Assembly: GCA_947172415.1 (NCBI GenBank)
Contig: OX359196.1
Span: 6,821,901 to 6,885,900 of the forward strand
Source: Chondrosia reniformis
Taxonomy: Eukaryota > Porifera > Demospongiae > Chondrillida > Chondrillidae
Length of the DNA stretch: 64,000 nucleotides
Direction: 5' to 3'
Shown: positions 1-11,600 of the stretch, in pieces
How the letters are laid out: every line of letters starts with the position of its first letter
Numbering within the stretch: the first letter of the stretch is position 1
Notes under the pieces: model-generated
The model's database searches: none
What the model saw: the letters and a program-made list of their open reading frames with translations, nothing else
Told to the model about the DNA's origin: nothing
Program-made: the position numbers and the translations under genes

Positions 1-3000
1 CCAGCTCTAATGTGGAAATTGTAATTCCAACTTGAATATAAGTTACTGAAGTCAAATGATGTGCCATTAATTGTAATAGTATTGGAGTAGTAATCATGCT
101 TGCAGTTATATATAGTGTAGTAAAAATAATACGAGGAGCCATATGCTTTGCCAGAGTAGTATACTTGATAGTGAGTAATGATTCCATTTGACTTGTCAGG
201 TGGTTCCCATGTCAGTAGGAGACTAGTGTTGCCAATTGATGATATCTTTAGGAAACGTGGAGCTGATGATGGAACTGTAGTACATGCAAACATGCAAACA
301 TATGCATAACATGTGACATACTGCACATACGTACGTACGTATATGTGTAAACTGCTAATATAATTGCTACTTACGTACCACTTTCAAGTGTTCTACTAAG
401 CACACTTGTATATTTGTCTAATACAGAGACTGATATTTCATATTCTGAGTAAGGTTCCAATGAATTTATTGTATAAACTGTGCTGTTAATGTCAACAGTA
501 GCTTCCATTACATCATAAAATGATCCACTGACTGAGTTTTCTGAAGATATTCCTCTGTACCTTATTTGGTAATATCCTGTAGAGTTAATAAGGTCAACCG
601 AAGAGTCCCATTCTACTGTTAAGGATGTTGCAGTCTTGTCCAAAACAGTTATGTTGAACAAAGGAAAATATCCTGAACAATGTTACCAACAAGAGAGCTT
701 ATAACTTTTATATACTACATCTACATCTATATGCATCTATACATCACCCTATCCATCCATCTAATTATCTATCTACGTGTGTCTATAATTGTATTTGACT
801 TACTTTCACTGAACATTAAAGTAACAACTTCAGATGAGGAATTCCCTTCTCCAACACTTGTACTAGCAACCACCGTGATGATGTACATTGATAGATAGGT
901 CAATTTTGTTAAGGTTGCTTGATTCTCTGTTGTAGTCACTGATTTCACATCTGAACTGTTTGCTGAAGTATTTAAAGTTGTAGTCATATATTCAACCTTG
1001 TAGTCAACAATAATTCCATTAGGATTGAGTGGTAGGTCCCAGAAAACAGATAGTGTAGTGTTATCTATAGCAGTTGCCCTCACATTCACTGGAGGGGATG
1101 GAACTATAGGGAAGATATGGCTGTTAACTATATACGTACACATGCAGTCGAGAGAGGCTATAGTAGCAGACATACCATCCTCAAAAGTACTTCTTCTAAT
1201 GCATGAATAACTGCTAGTATAACTGTTGGTATACACTTCATTCTGTGTATAAACACAAATTTGATAGTCTGAATATGGTTCTAATCCACTCAGATAAACT
1301 GATGTCTCTGTAGAGTTCACACTTAAAGTTACTGAACGGGAGAAAGTATAGTCAACTCTATTAGGTGTGAACCGTCCATAATAGCGAATTCCATATTGTA
1401 TGATAGAACCATGAGGTTGAGGAGGAGGTTGCCATTCAATCAGCAGAGAGGTAGATGTTTTTGTTTGTACTTGAATTGTTTTTGGAGGTAGTGGACCTGG
1501 AAAATATACCGTACATATAAAATACATCAATACTGAAAGTCACATTTAAAGTATGTATAAACTAACGAGTGGTTTGAGATATAAAAGGAGTGAATTCTCC
1601 AGGACCAGCACTTGTAACAGCTCTCACTCTAAAGCTGTAGGTTGATGATGGAATTAAATATATAATATATACATAGGTACGAATTATAGATATTGACGAT
1701 ATCTGAGAAAATCCATTTTCTTGATCTGTTTCTGCAGTAGTTTCATTGCCAACATATTGTACTTCATAGTATTGTATAATACCATTTGGTCTAGCCGGTT
1801 GAGACCACCAGAGGTAGACTTTACCATGACCAGTGACTATATTAGCAGGACTATAACTATATAGATTTTGAGGTTCTGAAGGAACTGTATATAAAATAAG
1901 CAAAAAGAAGAGAGGATGTATGTAAATATAGATTTAAATATGAACAAAATTCAAATGTGGAAGTCCTTGGTGCATGAACATATTGCTGATCTCCATTTAG
2001 GACTAAACTGACAGTTTGATGGTTGCAATTTTTCCTTCTACTACGTAGTTAGCCAAATAGGATTTGCTTTAGAAGCCTGTTGTCTCTGGATTGACCTAAC
2101 CATTTTAACACATAATCTAGCTGCTTTCTTATACTACTTGCTGGGGCATAGAGCAGTATGGCCTAGCAACTTTTGTCATTTTCACACCTTGAACCGATTA
2201 ATGAAGCAATTGTTGCATAAGCTTAATAGAATTGGTCACTCTAGCTGTTGACACTTCTATTTACTCTGAAGGTATTAATGTCACCCTTAAATTACTATTT
2301 CAGAAATTCCTTTAGCAGATCAAGTGGGATGCTACCCTGGGTGTTAGCAAGACAGAGAGCTTCTAAGACATACTTGGTCTGGTTGTCTACTTAAGGCTGA
2401 GCAAGAGGAACTTCCAACAGTGATAGATCCTCATCCAATCACTACATCATGTAGGTCAAGTGCCAAAAGACCATGGTTCCAAGACAGCCCATGCATACAT
2501 GGCTACAGACACTATCCTGCCTTCTTTGTGGATTGTCCTCTCCTTCATCTTTCTTGAACTGTCCTACCTCACTGGTGTGGGATCTTGTACTTTGTAAACA
2601 ATTACTGTTTCAGCAAAATCTGGCTTTTTTGTTGAGCTTTCAAATTCAGCTGAGAAATGTGTACAAGAATGTCTAGTGATGATGGACCTCCTTGGGAGGC
2701 ACTTCCTTGTTATTATAAAGTGGCTTGAAAAGAATTCTGGCAACATCCTACTTGGCTGCATGCATGCTGCATGCAATGACTGAATAACATTTTCAAACCA
2801 TCCACATGCTGTTCTAAAAATAACTGCCATTGATTATACAAGGTGTGAAATTGACATTTAGTTGCTAGATCCTATATAAAATTCCTTCATCAAGAGAAAG
2901 TATAGGGACTAGTGGCTATACTAGTTCCAAGCCAGGCTTCAATCTGGTCCCTTACCAGATGACTTGCCTGGCATGGGTGACCCTACTAGTAGCTAAGCTA

Positions 3001-5697
3001 CCCTCAGTATGACTCACTTGGTTGCCATCCCCACGAAATACAAGAAGGTATATACCCAACCAGTCAGGACATTGGTGTCCATTTACGTATATATGTCCAT
3101 ATATCTACGTATATGCTAAAAACTGACTATACGTGTGACTCATGTTAATTTTGGAAAAACAATAGTGTGACTAACTTCGCTTTCCTGAAACTACTTTAGC
3201 CGAACACTGAAAAAATCAAATCAAACTTTTCGACCCCAATCCAGAGGTCCTCATCAGTGAATTGACAAGGTGACTTATATACTACAGTGTGGGGGAGAAA
3301 TCAATAAAAAGTGTGTGAGGGTGTATCAATGACAATAGGTGATGCAATAGCATAGAAAAGGCAATTGTCATAATTGTCAATTCACTTTTGTCCACAGTGA
3401 ATGAGAGGGTTGTACACCGAGGGCAAAGGGCCCGCATCTCTGTTCATTGTATTGTCTTGTGCACGGATGTGCCAGGCCTCCAAAGCACATCTCTGGTGGA
3501 AATGGAAGTGGCCGTCTACCATTGTTGCTTCCATCCCGTCTATGTCGTGCCTATCATCCACTGCATGCTGAGCCACTGCAGACAGATTGATCTCTCCTAA
3601 AACCAGTGCCCTTCTATGCTCCTTCAACCTATGCTATTGCATCACCAAACAGTACCTATTGGTATTGATACGCCCTTACACACTTTTATTGATTTCTGCC
3701 CCACACTGTAGTATATAACCACCTTGTCAATTGGTTGTACTTATTATCACTGATGAGGACCTCTGGTTTGGGATCAAAACGTTTGATTTGATTTTTTTCA
3801 GTGTTCGGCTAGAGTAGTTTCAGGAAAGCGAAATTATTATGGCACCTAGCCACTTGAGTGTTTTCAAGTTAATAGTGTGATTATAAATTTGGTTACATTA
3901 AATCTACTTGAGACTTACCTGCTGGTGTGGGTGTAGGTGATGAGGACAGTTCATATGTTGTCTTAAGTCTTGTAGTCGAAGTGACATCTATGATACATGT
4001 CTGACATTCATCAACTGAAGTGGTACCTACAACTATAGATGGAAGTTCTGCAATCAAAGTTGTTTCAATGTTAGTTGTCTCGGATTTATCAACTGAAGTT
4101 GTATCTATGAGTGTAGATGAAGGTTCTGCAATCAAAGTTGTTTCAGTGTTAGCTCTCTCAGATTTATCAATTGAAGTTGTATCTATGAGTGTAGATGGAG
4201 GTTCTGCAATCAAAGTTGTTTCAATGTTAGTTGTCTCAGATTTATCAACTGAAGTTGTATCTATGCGTGTAGATGAAGGTTCTGCAATCAAAGTTATTTC
4301 AATGTTAGCTCTCTCGGATTTATCAACTGAAGTTGTATCTATGAGTGTAGATGGAGGTTCTGCAATCAAAGTTGTTTCAATGTTAGTTGTCTCAGATTTA
4401 TCAACTGAAGTTGTATCTATGCGTGTAGATGAAGGTTCTGCAATCAAAGTTGTTTCAATGTTAGCTCTCTCGGATTTATCAACTGAAGTTGTATCTATGA
4501 GTGTAGATGGAAGTTCTGCAATCAAAGTTGTTTCAATGTTAGCTCCCTCGGATTTATTAACTGAAGTTGTATCTATGAGTGTAGATGGAGGTTCTGCAAT
4601 CAAAGTTGTTTCAATGTTAGTTGTCTCAGATTTATCAACTGAAGTTGTATCTATGCGTGTAGATGAAGGTTCTGCAATCAAAGTTGTTTCAATGTTAGTT
4701 GTCTCGGATTTATCAACTGAAGTTGTATCTATGAGTGTAGATGAAGGTTCTGCAATCAAAGTTGTTTCAGTGTTAGCTCTCTCAGATTTATCAATTGAAG
4801 TTGTATCTATGAGTGTAGATGGAGGTTCTGCAATCAAAGTTGTTTCAATGTTAGCTCTCTCGGATTTATCAACTGAAGTTGTAGCTATGAGTGTAGATGG
4901 AGGTTCTGCAATCAAAGTTGTTTCAATGTTAGCTCCCTCGGATTTATTAACTGAAGTTGTATCTATGAGTGTAGATGGAGGTTCTGCAATCAAAGTTGTT
5001 TCAGTGTTAGCTGTCTCAGATGTATCAACTGAAGTTGTATCTATGAGTGTAGATGGAAGTTCTGCAATCAAAGTTGTTTCAATGTTAGCTCTCTCGGATT
5101 TATCAACTGAAGTTGTAGCTATGAGTGTAGAGGGAGGTTCTGCAATCAAAGTTGTTTCAGTGTTAGCTCTCTCGGATTTATCAACTGAAGTTGTAGCTAT
5201 GAGTGTTGAATTTGCAATGGTGATGCATAATCCTAATGAATTCAAAGAGTAGATACTGAGATTATACTTATAAAACTACTTTTGAACATATAATAAATTC
5301 AAAATATATAGTGGATGTCGGATTAATAACGATTGAACTTCAAATATACTACATCGTCATAACCAAATTTCGTTCTAAAATTGCTACATAATCGCTTTTC
5401 AAACTTTTCGGACACACACTGTATCCGAAGATCAAAAAGAAAGCTTCTTTTATATTAGTAACTGATTTTCCTAAGTTATGTAACTGAAAGTTCGTTATAA
5501 ACCAAAGGTTTAATAATTGCTTAACCCGTTTTTTCAAACCGAAATTTGGTTAAATCCGCGCGTGTTCGTTATGAACTGTCCTACGTACAGTATATTGTCT
5601 AATCAATATTATTCAACATATTATTTAAATAGAAATAAACACAGACTAACCTAAAGTGAAAAGAATCATAATTTTCCAGCCACAATCCCTGTCCATT
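1..5697 (-). CDS. Gene A: adhesion-GPCR-like receptor, 5' part (signal, Ser/Thr repeats, 5 FN3), truncated by window edge
   Basis: Minus-strand exons by splice sites: 5697-5652 (signal start MDRDCGWKIM), 5232-3919 (Ser/Thr repeats), then FN3 exons 1884-1567, 1496-1176, 1103-804, 672-379 and 274-1, the last cut by the edge. Exon 1 leaves phase 1 and each complete internal exon is phase 1-1, with a multiple-of-three length. The signal peptide is split over exons 1 and 2 (ILFTL, then GLCITIANS). FN3 domains show the usual W...P.....I..Y...Y pattern, for example [18 protein letters not shown]. All match gene B exons 1-7 in order, so the missing part is probably Ig/EGF/HormR/GAIN/7TM, but that lies outside the window. 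The repeat exon is twice the length of that in B and C. It is a cell-surface protein by its signal peptide and FN3 domains; ligand unknown. No stop seen in the visible exons. Confidence 0.85.
1960..3060 (-). mobile_element. Decayed LINE-like fragment in intron 2 of gene A
   Basis: Same intron content as B (20400-21500) and C (38090-39200), where the minus strand preserves [12 protein letters not shown], a motif typical of the region after LINE reverse transcriptase. Here it is more decayed. An open stretch at 2830-2564 ([14 protein letters not shown]...) was not recognised and is probably part of the same debris. Confidence 0.45.
3228..3257 (-). ncRNA. Hammerhead-ribozyme-like core in left arm of the Penelope-like element
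   Basis: On the minus strand CTGATGAG is followed by GACC, a 10-nt loop, GGTC and then GAAAA. This is the hammerhead order of CUGAUGA, stem II, GAAA. The known association of hammerheads with Penelope-like terminal repeats supports it. Stems I and III were not resolved. Confidence 0.5.
3750..3780 (+). ncRNA. Decayed hammerhead-like core in right arm of the Penelope-like element
   Basis: The plus-strand right arm carries CTGATGAG, then GACC...GGATC, then AAAAC. It mirrors the left-arm copy, but the GAAA box and stem II carry changes, so it is probably inactive. Confidence 0.4.
4020..5230 (-). repeat. Coding minisatellite of gene A: 78-bp units encoding a Ser/Thr-rich stalk
   Basis: About fifteen 78-bp (26-residue) units, each around [20 protein letters not shown], fill exon 2 of gene A. 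The exon is 1314 nt against 612 nt in genes B and C. Unit length is a multiple of three, so expansion keeps the frame. The many Ser/Thr residues suggest an O-glycosylated, mucin-like stalk between signal peptide and first FN3 (inference). The complementary strand is also open throughout, a by-product of the repeat. Confidence 0.9.
5455..5590. other. Micro-inverted segment in intron 1 of gene A relative to B and C
   Basis: The stretch including gaaagttcgttataaacc and ttcgttatgaactgtcctac appears as its reverse complement at 22495-22620 (B) and 40190-40315 (C), while flanking intron sequence stays collinear. Confidence 0.75.
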
Positions 5698-6479
5698 TCT
5701 CCCTGAGAATTGTCCACAGCAGTGAAAACTATACTGTGCACATATACTCAGCTGAAAATATATACTTAAAGGATCCATAACTAACTATATATGTACACAT
5801 ACCTTATACTGTCAGGCATTCTTAACTGACTTGTATAGTGATGTATGTATAGGCCTATATACACGTAGCTGTACACAAATACTTTGTGAAACCTGATACA
5901 GTATATATATATGTTACTATATATATATACAATATACAGTAAGTGTCATGAAGTCCAATATACACAATTACAAGACTACTACATGGGTGACTTGTAATTC
6001 ACAAAGTATATATACATAACAAGTGTAAATAGACCTTTTGTACATGCTCCATATACGTATAGCAATCTCAGGTGGAATGGACCGGAACAAACGAATGCTT
6101 AACTTGTGATACCCAGTTCACAAGAGGCATGTTGCTATATAAATAGCTGATAAGCACTCCTACATGAATACGTATATCATGTACATGCCATTAGTAATGT
6201 TGTGAGCTTTGAATTCCAAACTACAAAATTATATTTAATAACTGCACTGTTAGATCAATGAGTTAAAAGATGAAGAGTTATATACATATTATTGCAATAA
6301 CAAATTAAATAACTTTACCAGCATTTCAACTAGAGGATCAGCAGTATAGTTGACTACTGTCTAGTACCACCTAAATACATAAATTACTACAGCAATTTTG
6401 ACCTAAGAAAGGCCAAATTACCTGACCACATGTCTCTTGAAATGGAATCTAAGCATACTTGTAGATAAAGGCACTGAAG

Positions 6480-7200
6480 AAACTGTCAGAGGCGAGGAGC
6501 CCCTTTTGAACAATAAACCAATTAGAATATCAATACACTTTATAGATGATTTAATGAGGAGCTAACTAGCAATCTAGACACATCCTCTGTTTCCATTGAA
6601 GACAACTATAACAATCTCTACAAATTACTGCTGTCAGCACTACCCAAAACTACATGCAGAACGAGCAACATACATTAACACAAAGAAAAAATCTTGATGG
6701 AATAAAAAATTAGGAGAAACTTGCTTTGTTGACTTCAAGCATTTGACTATATCAACAGGGAACACTGTCTTAATTCCATTTCATATAATATTAATAGGCT
6801 AGTTTTTAATAGGTGGACTAGGGAAATAGATAAGATAGAAGGAAATAGTAGGTCTGGTGGGAGGTTGGCCTTTTACAGGCAATTGAAGAGATGTCCATGT
6901 GCAGAAGCATATGTAATGATGGGGTGTCATGAAAGGAGGAGAATCCTGGCTACACTCAGATGTGGATGTCTTCTGCTTCAAATAGAAGCAGGTAGGATCT
7001 GGCAACCTATAGTGCCACTGGAGGATAGGATCTGTAAACTGTGCCAATTTTTAACTTGATGAGGTCAAGGATGCATCACACTTTTTAATCACATGTCCAA
7101 TCCTACACAACCTAAGATGTAAGTTATTCACAGAATGCAGTCAAATCATCCCTAATTTTTACTCGTTTAACACATTGTAAAAAACGTTATTCATTCTCTC
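6480..7200 (+). mobile_element. Non-LTR retrotransposon reverse-transcriptase relic
   Basis: Plus strand near 6715-6790 reads FVDFK...FDYINREHC with a one-base frame disruption, matching the LINE motif (V)DFKKAFD. Further on, RIWQPIVPLEDRICKLC and then DEVKDASHFLITCPILHNLR in a shifted frame match the conserved region after LINE reverse transcriptase. Frameshifts and lack of a long frame mark it as dead. The same relic is at 23520-24240. Confidence 0.65.
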
Positions 7201-7384
7201 ATATCCGAATAAACCAATCACTAACTTAATCTACTATATGTACTTACAGCATAAATCACTTTCATGATTTGACATAGTTTTATAAGCATAAACCAACACC
7301 CTTAAGCTTCACTGCCCCAAGAAAAGAATGTAACTTGTTAACCAAAGCTGGTTGGGCCATGATTTGAACCTACTATTGGATGAT

Positions 7385-7465
7385 GCATGATCTAATTAGA
7401 ATAATATTATTGTCATGGATGATGTGTGATCATGACAGTAATATTGTTCTAATTAGATAGTTCAC
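7385..7465. repeat. Imperfect palindrome (hairpin)
   Basis: gatctaattagaataatatt and its near reverse complement aatattgttctaattagat lie about 35 bp apart. The duplicate in the B-C spacer is at 24428-24505. The right half resembles a PIK3C3 intron sequence at 56276-56310. Confidence 0.55.
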
Positions 7466-7780
7466 AGTGTATATCATAACAAGTCTGAATATACACAGTA
7501 TATGAATTACCTTCTGTACAGATTTTCAGACCCCATTATTGTGATCTGTACAAGGTGCATCATAGAAGTAATTATTCCTGGGTGAAATTTGTAAAGTAAA
7601 TGTAAGTAGATATGTAAACAGAGAACCGGTATTTCATTGGGGGAATACACTGTGCATTCCTAAACCAATAAAGGAGTGTCTACAAGTGTAAACAATCTTT
7701 TGTGAAATGATTGACATTCTGTGCTTAGCTAGTCTACATATATGGAGAGTCCCCCTCCTTCAACCTACACACAACACTAA
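7430..7780 (-). pseudogene. Relic resembling PIK3C3 exons 22-23 region
   Basis: Segments 7430-7545 and 7685-7770 resemble 56276-56395 (intron plus end of PIK3C3 exon 23, with the donor-side aatctgtacagaaggta) and 56765-56830 (exon 22, with ggactctc and atgtcaatcattt). Order and strand are as in PIK3C3. Frames are broken. Identity is moderate, so this could also be a shared repeat. Confidence 0.45.
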
Positions 7781-7957
7781 GAAAAGAAATTCTTGTAGAT
7801 GGCATTACTTCTAACAATAATGTAAGAGCTGTAAAGGGTGATTTAAAATAAAAAGTAGCTCAGGGGAATATATATATATAAACAAATAGAACATTTCATA
7901 GAAGGCAATTATTCATGTTGAAAGTTGTAATTATAAAGTATATAAGTGTAAAGAAAA

Positions 7958-8082
7958 GAGGGACAGGGGCAGGGGCAGGGGGAGGGGGAGGGACAGGGAC
8001 AGGGACAGGGGCAGGGGCAGGGGGAGGGGGAGGGACAGGGACAGGGACAGGGGCAGGGGAGAGGGGAGAGGGAGGGACAGGG
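7958..8082. repeat. G-rich hexamer satellite (short array)
   Basis: gggaca/ggggca/gggga units. Same simple sequence as 25248-25572, 41222-41398 and the long array 51781-54343, and in each case followed at once by gttaactaacctc from GGH exon 5. Confidence 0.9.
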
Positions 8083-8130
8083 TTAACTAACCTCAGTTAG
8101 GACGGCTTCATTGTGGTTGTTTATAGTGAT
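8083..8130 (-). pseudogene. Relic of GGH exon 5 with its splice donor
   Basis: ggttaactaacctcagttag and the following ttcattgtggttgtttatag match 54343-54396, the intron-5 donor and end of GGH exon 5. Only about 50 bp survive. Confidence 0.7.
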
Positions 8131-8441
8131 TGCATATATATACGTAATATAAGCAAAAAGTAGCTAGTATGCTTAATGACTGTCTTGTGTTACCCCACCT
8201 CCAAAGAAATATTACGACTATAAGACCTAAGAGTAGACTTATGTAATGTGTCCTACTTGTGTCTTGTAATAGTTATGCTGAGTCTGTTTTGCCTGTACAA
8301 GCCAGATTACTAATTCATAAAATTTAATTTGACTTACATTCCTTTCATAAACTTAAATTTAATGTATCTTACGTAGTTAACATCTCAACTTTTGTCATCA
8401 AAATAATGTATATAAGGCCCCTAGATTTAGCATAGAGAGCC

Positions 8442-8490
8442 AAGGATTCACAGAAGATCAAGAAAAAGAAAAAGACAAAGACTACAATTA
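8442..8490. repeat. Truncated copy of the dispersed repeat, A-B spacer
   Basis: aggattcacagaagatcaag with the following aaagacaaagact tract matches only the left end of the family. Confidence 0.6.
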
Positions 8491-8619
8491 TTTTCATTAT
8501 ACGTATGTGCATGCATGGAGATATTTAATTATAAGCTGTTAATGTAGTAACGTTTGTGATTCTAGTTATTGTATATACTTTATCTTTTATCTTGACTTTG
8601 ATTGAATCAGTGCCATTTT

Positions 8620-11600
8620 TTATAGTGAATCCTCTACTTGTACTTGTACGTTTTCAGCAAATGAACACAAATCCTTTTGAGCCATGGTATTACCCTTTTC
8701 AGTTACAGCTGGTTGCAGATGTATATCTACTCTTTGAAACTGAAACTGCTGGGAATCCTGATGGCTTTGGTAGCTACTTGTTTGCTCTGATACAAAGTTG
8801 AAAGAGCTTGGCTCTGTCTTACTCTCCTGAATAGAAGGATTTGATATAATTTGACCAGTTTCTGTTGATCCAATTGTAGATGCCTTCTTTGTAGCAAACC
8901 TTTTGGCAAGGGACTGTGAAGTACGTCTTCCTAGAGTGGTAATCTTTGTAGCTAGTGTACCAGTCCATCCACTGCTACTTGGCTCCAATGAATGTTTAGG
9001 TCTCTTGCTCTCACAACACAGAATCCTCTTCCAGACCTTCCTCACTTCAGCTGCTCTCAAGCAGTAGAGAATGAATATGATTAATCCTTGAAATGCTGTC
9101 ATTATTGTGAATGCCCATTCAAAGATTATATGAATAAATGAAGGCAGTCCTGTGGTGGCTAGGAGTCCAATACCCCAACCTAGTCCAAAGAGTACTGATA
9201 GTCCCATGGCAACCCACAGGTTCTCTTTCAACTTGCGGTAGTTGGCTTTCTTGCTGCCTTCCTTCTTCAAGTTGGGTCTTGAAGAAAGAGACACCATTAT
9301 GAGAATGAAGATGACCCAGTTGAAGATGTAGACCAGTCCAAAAGGGATAATCACTCCAAAGTAGAAGGAGTAATCATAAACACGACAGCTAAAGTGGAGC
9401 ATTAAGGGATTTGAAATAATACAACTAAGAAAATTGCATATCCTATACATGCATAATATATAGATTTGTGTTTACAATAAACTTACAAGTTCTGATGGAA
9501 GTAGTTCTGATATCTCGGAGCTAAGGAGAATGCCACTATGAAGGCTGGAACAACTGAAAGTTCAAAATATGGAATGACATATAATGCTAACTGATGTTGT
9601 ATTCTCAAATATAATCCATCTTACCCCAGCATGTTGCCATGGCAATGGCTACATAGTTTTTGATATCAGGTTTGAACACTTGAACCAGTTTTCGATACAG
9701 ATTGATAGCCTCTGCAGTCATCCAGAAGAAGGTAGCCAGGAAGAAGTACTGCATTAAAGCAGATATCACAATGCACCACTGCCACACTGCCATTGAGAAG
9801 GTGCTGACTATGAAGGTAGCATACAACCCTGTGAGGGCTACACAGAGATTAATCAGTAATTGTTTGTGGATCCCTTGTCGAAGTGTCCTAAGTGGAACAC
9901 ATTAAGATAAAATATGTGTTATATGTGATGTATGCTTTATATGGCCCCTCCCACAGGAAATATGTGTTATATGTGATGTATGCTTTATATGGCCCCTCCC
10001 ACAGGAAATATGTGTTATATGTGATGTATGCTTTATATGGCCCCTCCCACAGGAAATATGTGTTATATGTGATGTATGCTTTATATGGCCCCTCCCACAG
10101 GAAATGATAGTTACTGTGCAGCTGGTTAGACAATTTAATTACTGAATGATGAAAAACTGATTTAATTAAATTATTGTATACATACGTATATGTATGTAGT
10201 TCAGCAATAGAGAGAGCTGCATGGTGGCTTGTATACATACCAGTTAGAAATGAAGATATACGTACGTAGAACTAGTAAGGATGACCTCCTGTCTAGTTGA
10301 TTGATTGATTGATTAAGTGATTCAATAACTCTCTGTATATATTTAGGTGCATCATTATACTGGGATGGATGATGTGCCTAAAGTGTTTAGAGTTGTCATG
10401 ATGTGTGCAGTTTCTTCAATATGTATACATACAAGGTTTTAGCTTACTTATCTGCTAAATAAGTCACTATTGTTAGAATAAGGCAAATGATGGATACACC
10501 TGTTCCAATGTATGATACAGCTGTCAGGAACTGGTTCTGCAATGTAAGATTATCAGTCGGTGGTACATCTGGAAAAATATCCTAAGTATAATGTAAAATA
10601 CCAACAATAGACAGTACAACATGTTTAAATATAACATGAGTATTGGTATTATATATACATATAATATATATATAAACAGCTGCAGCATCTGCTATAACAT
10701 GTTAAAATCTTAATAGTAGTGCTATTGAAAATTTGGGTCATTTTCAGCTGTTTTGAAATATATAGTATGCAAATTTGTACCATATCAACTGTTAAACTAT
10801 ACAAGGAATAGCGCTTATAGCTGCTATTTCAGATAAAACATACCAAAAGAATTGCAAAGTTAGTCAAGTGATCACATTCACAAACAATATAGTTATTTGT
10901 TGAATTAATAAGATCACAACCAGAATTGTCCCAAGCACCAAAGGCACCTAAAAACAAAAAAAGAAATGTGTATATATAGAATGTCTCCCTTAGCTGAACT
11001 TGTATATACTGTATAAATAGTGTACAGGGTTAATGTATTGTTACAAGTAAAATAAAAAAACATTTACAAAAATGATGATGTTAGAAGTAGGAAAGGTGCG
11101 CCCAAACAAAGAAGTGTATGTTTAAGTTACTAATTAAATTTCAGTATGCAGTGAATATTCATTAATTCGCCCCCGGTTAATCCACCAAACCACTTAAACC
11201 GCCACTATTTCTTGAAATGAATTCAAATGTATGGCAGTAGTATATAGCCATTTTTTCTGAACCAATTAGAACTTAGTATGGAATTTGATGATAGATAATC
11301 TGCCAAATGTCAAGCTGGACATTGCTGCCACACAGAATGCAACTCAGACCTCACTACTCAAATACTTACACTAATCCTGTATGATTAGCCTTATCACATA
11401 ATCACTGTCTTGTTCTATTACTTTTTACAGATGTACTATATAGTCACAGGCCTATTTCTGGTTAACTACTTTTTGAACATTGTAGAGCATCGAAACATGT
11501 TTTGGCTTTTAGAAAATCGTACATAAATGGCTGCCAATAACCGCGTATAGCCGAAAATCGCTTCGTTGAGGTGTTGATTGATAATACATTGGATAGGATA

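Larger units (their letters stand above)
3170..3870 (-). mobile_element. Truncated Penelope-like retroelement with inverted terminal repeats
   Basis: A 701-bp insertion in intron 2 of gene A, absent at the same point in B (about 21627) and C (about 39317). The 9-10 bp sequence aatagtgtg(a) flanks both ends, as a target-site duplication. The outer roughly 170 bp (3170-3355 and 3625-3835) are imperfect inverted repeats. Between them a minus-strand frame (3627-3382) reads EHRRAL...AQHAVDD...QRCALEAWHI...NRDAGPLPSVYNPLI, the pattern I recall for the C-terminal GIY-YIG region of Penelope-like elements. The polymerase is missing, so this is a truncated copy. The family call rests on recognition, not a search. 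Confidence 0.7.
5698..8619. other. Spacer between gene A start and gene B stop
   Basis: No intact gene seen. It contains LINE relic 6480-7200, a hairpin at 7385-7465, PIK3C3-like relic sequence 7430-7780, G-rich hexamer satellite 7958-8082 and a GGH exon-5 relic 8083-8130. The short plus-strand open frame in the satellite is simple-sequence translation. Otherwise AT-rich sequence collinear with 22718-26294. Confidence 0.7.

Noticed and set aside
3382..3627. Independent small host gene
   Set aside because: It sits inside the gene A-specific insertion between inverted arms and has the pattern of a retroelement C-terminus.
3170..3870. DNA transposon (MULE-like) because of long inverted arms and 9-10 bp duplication
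   Set aside because: The coding remnant and hammerhead-like cores fit a Penelope-like element better; not fully excluded.
4020..5252. Plus-strand open frame of about 410 codons
   Set aside because: Antisense shadow of the gene A repeat exon, for the same reason.
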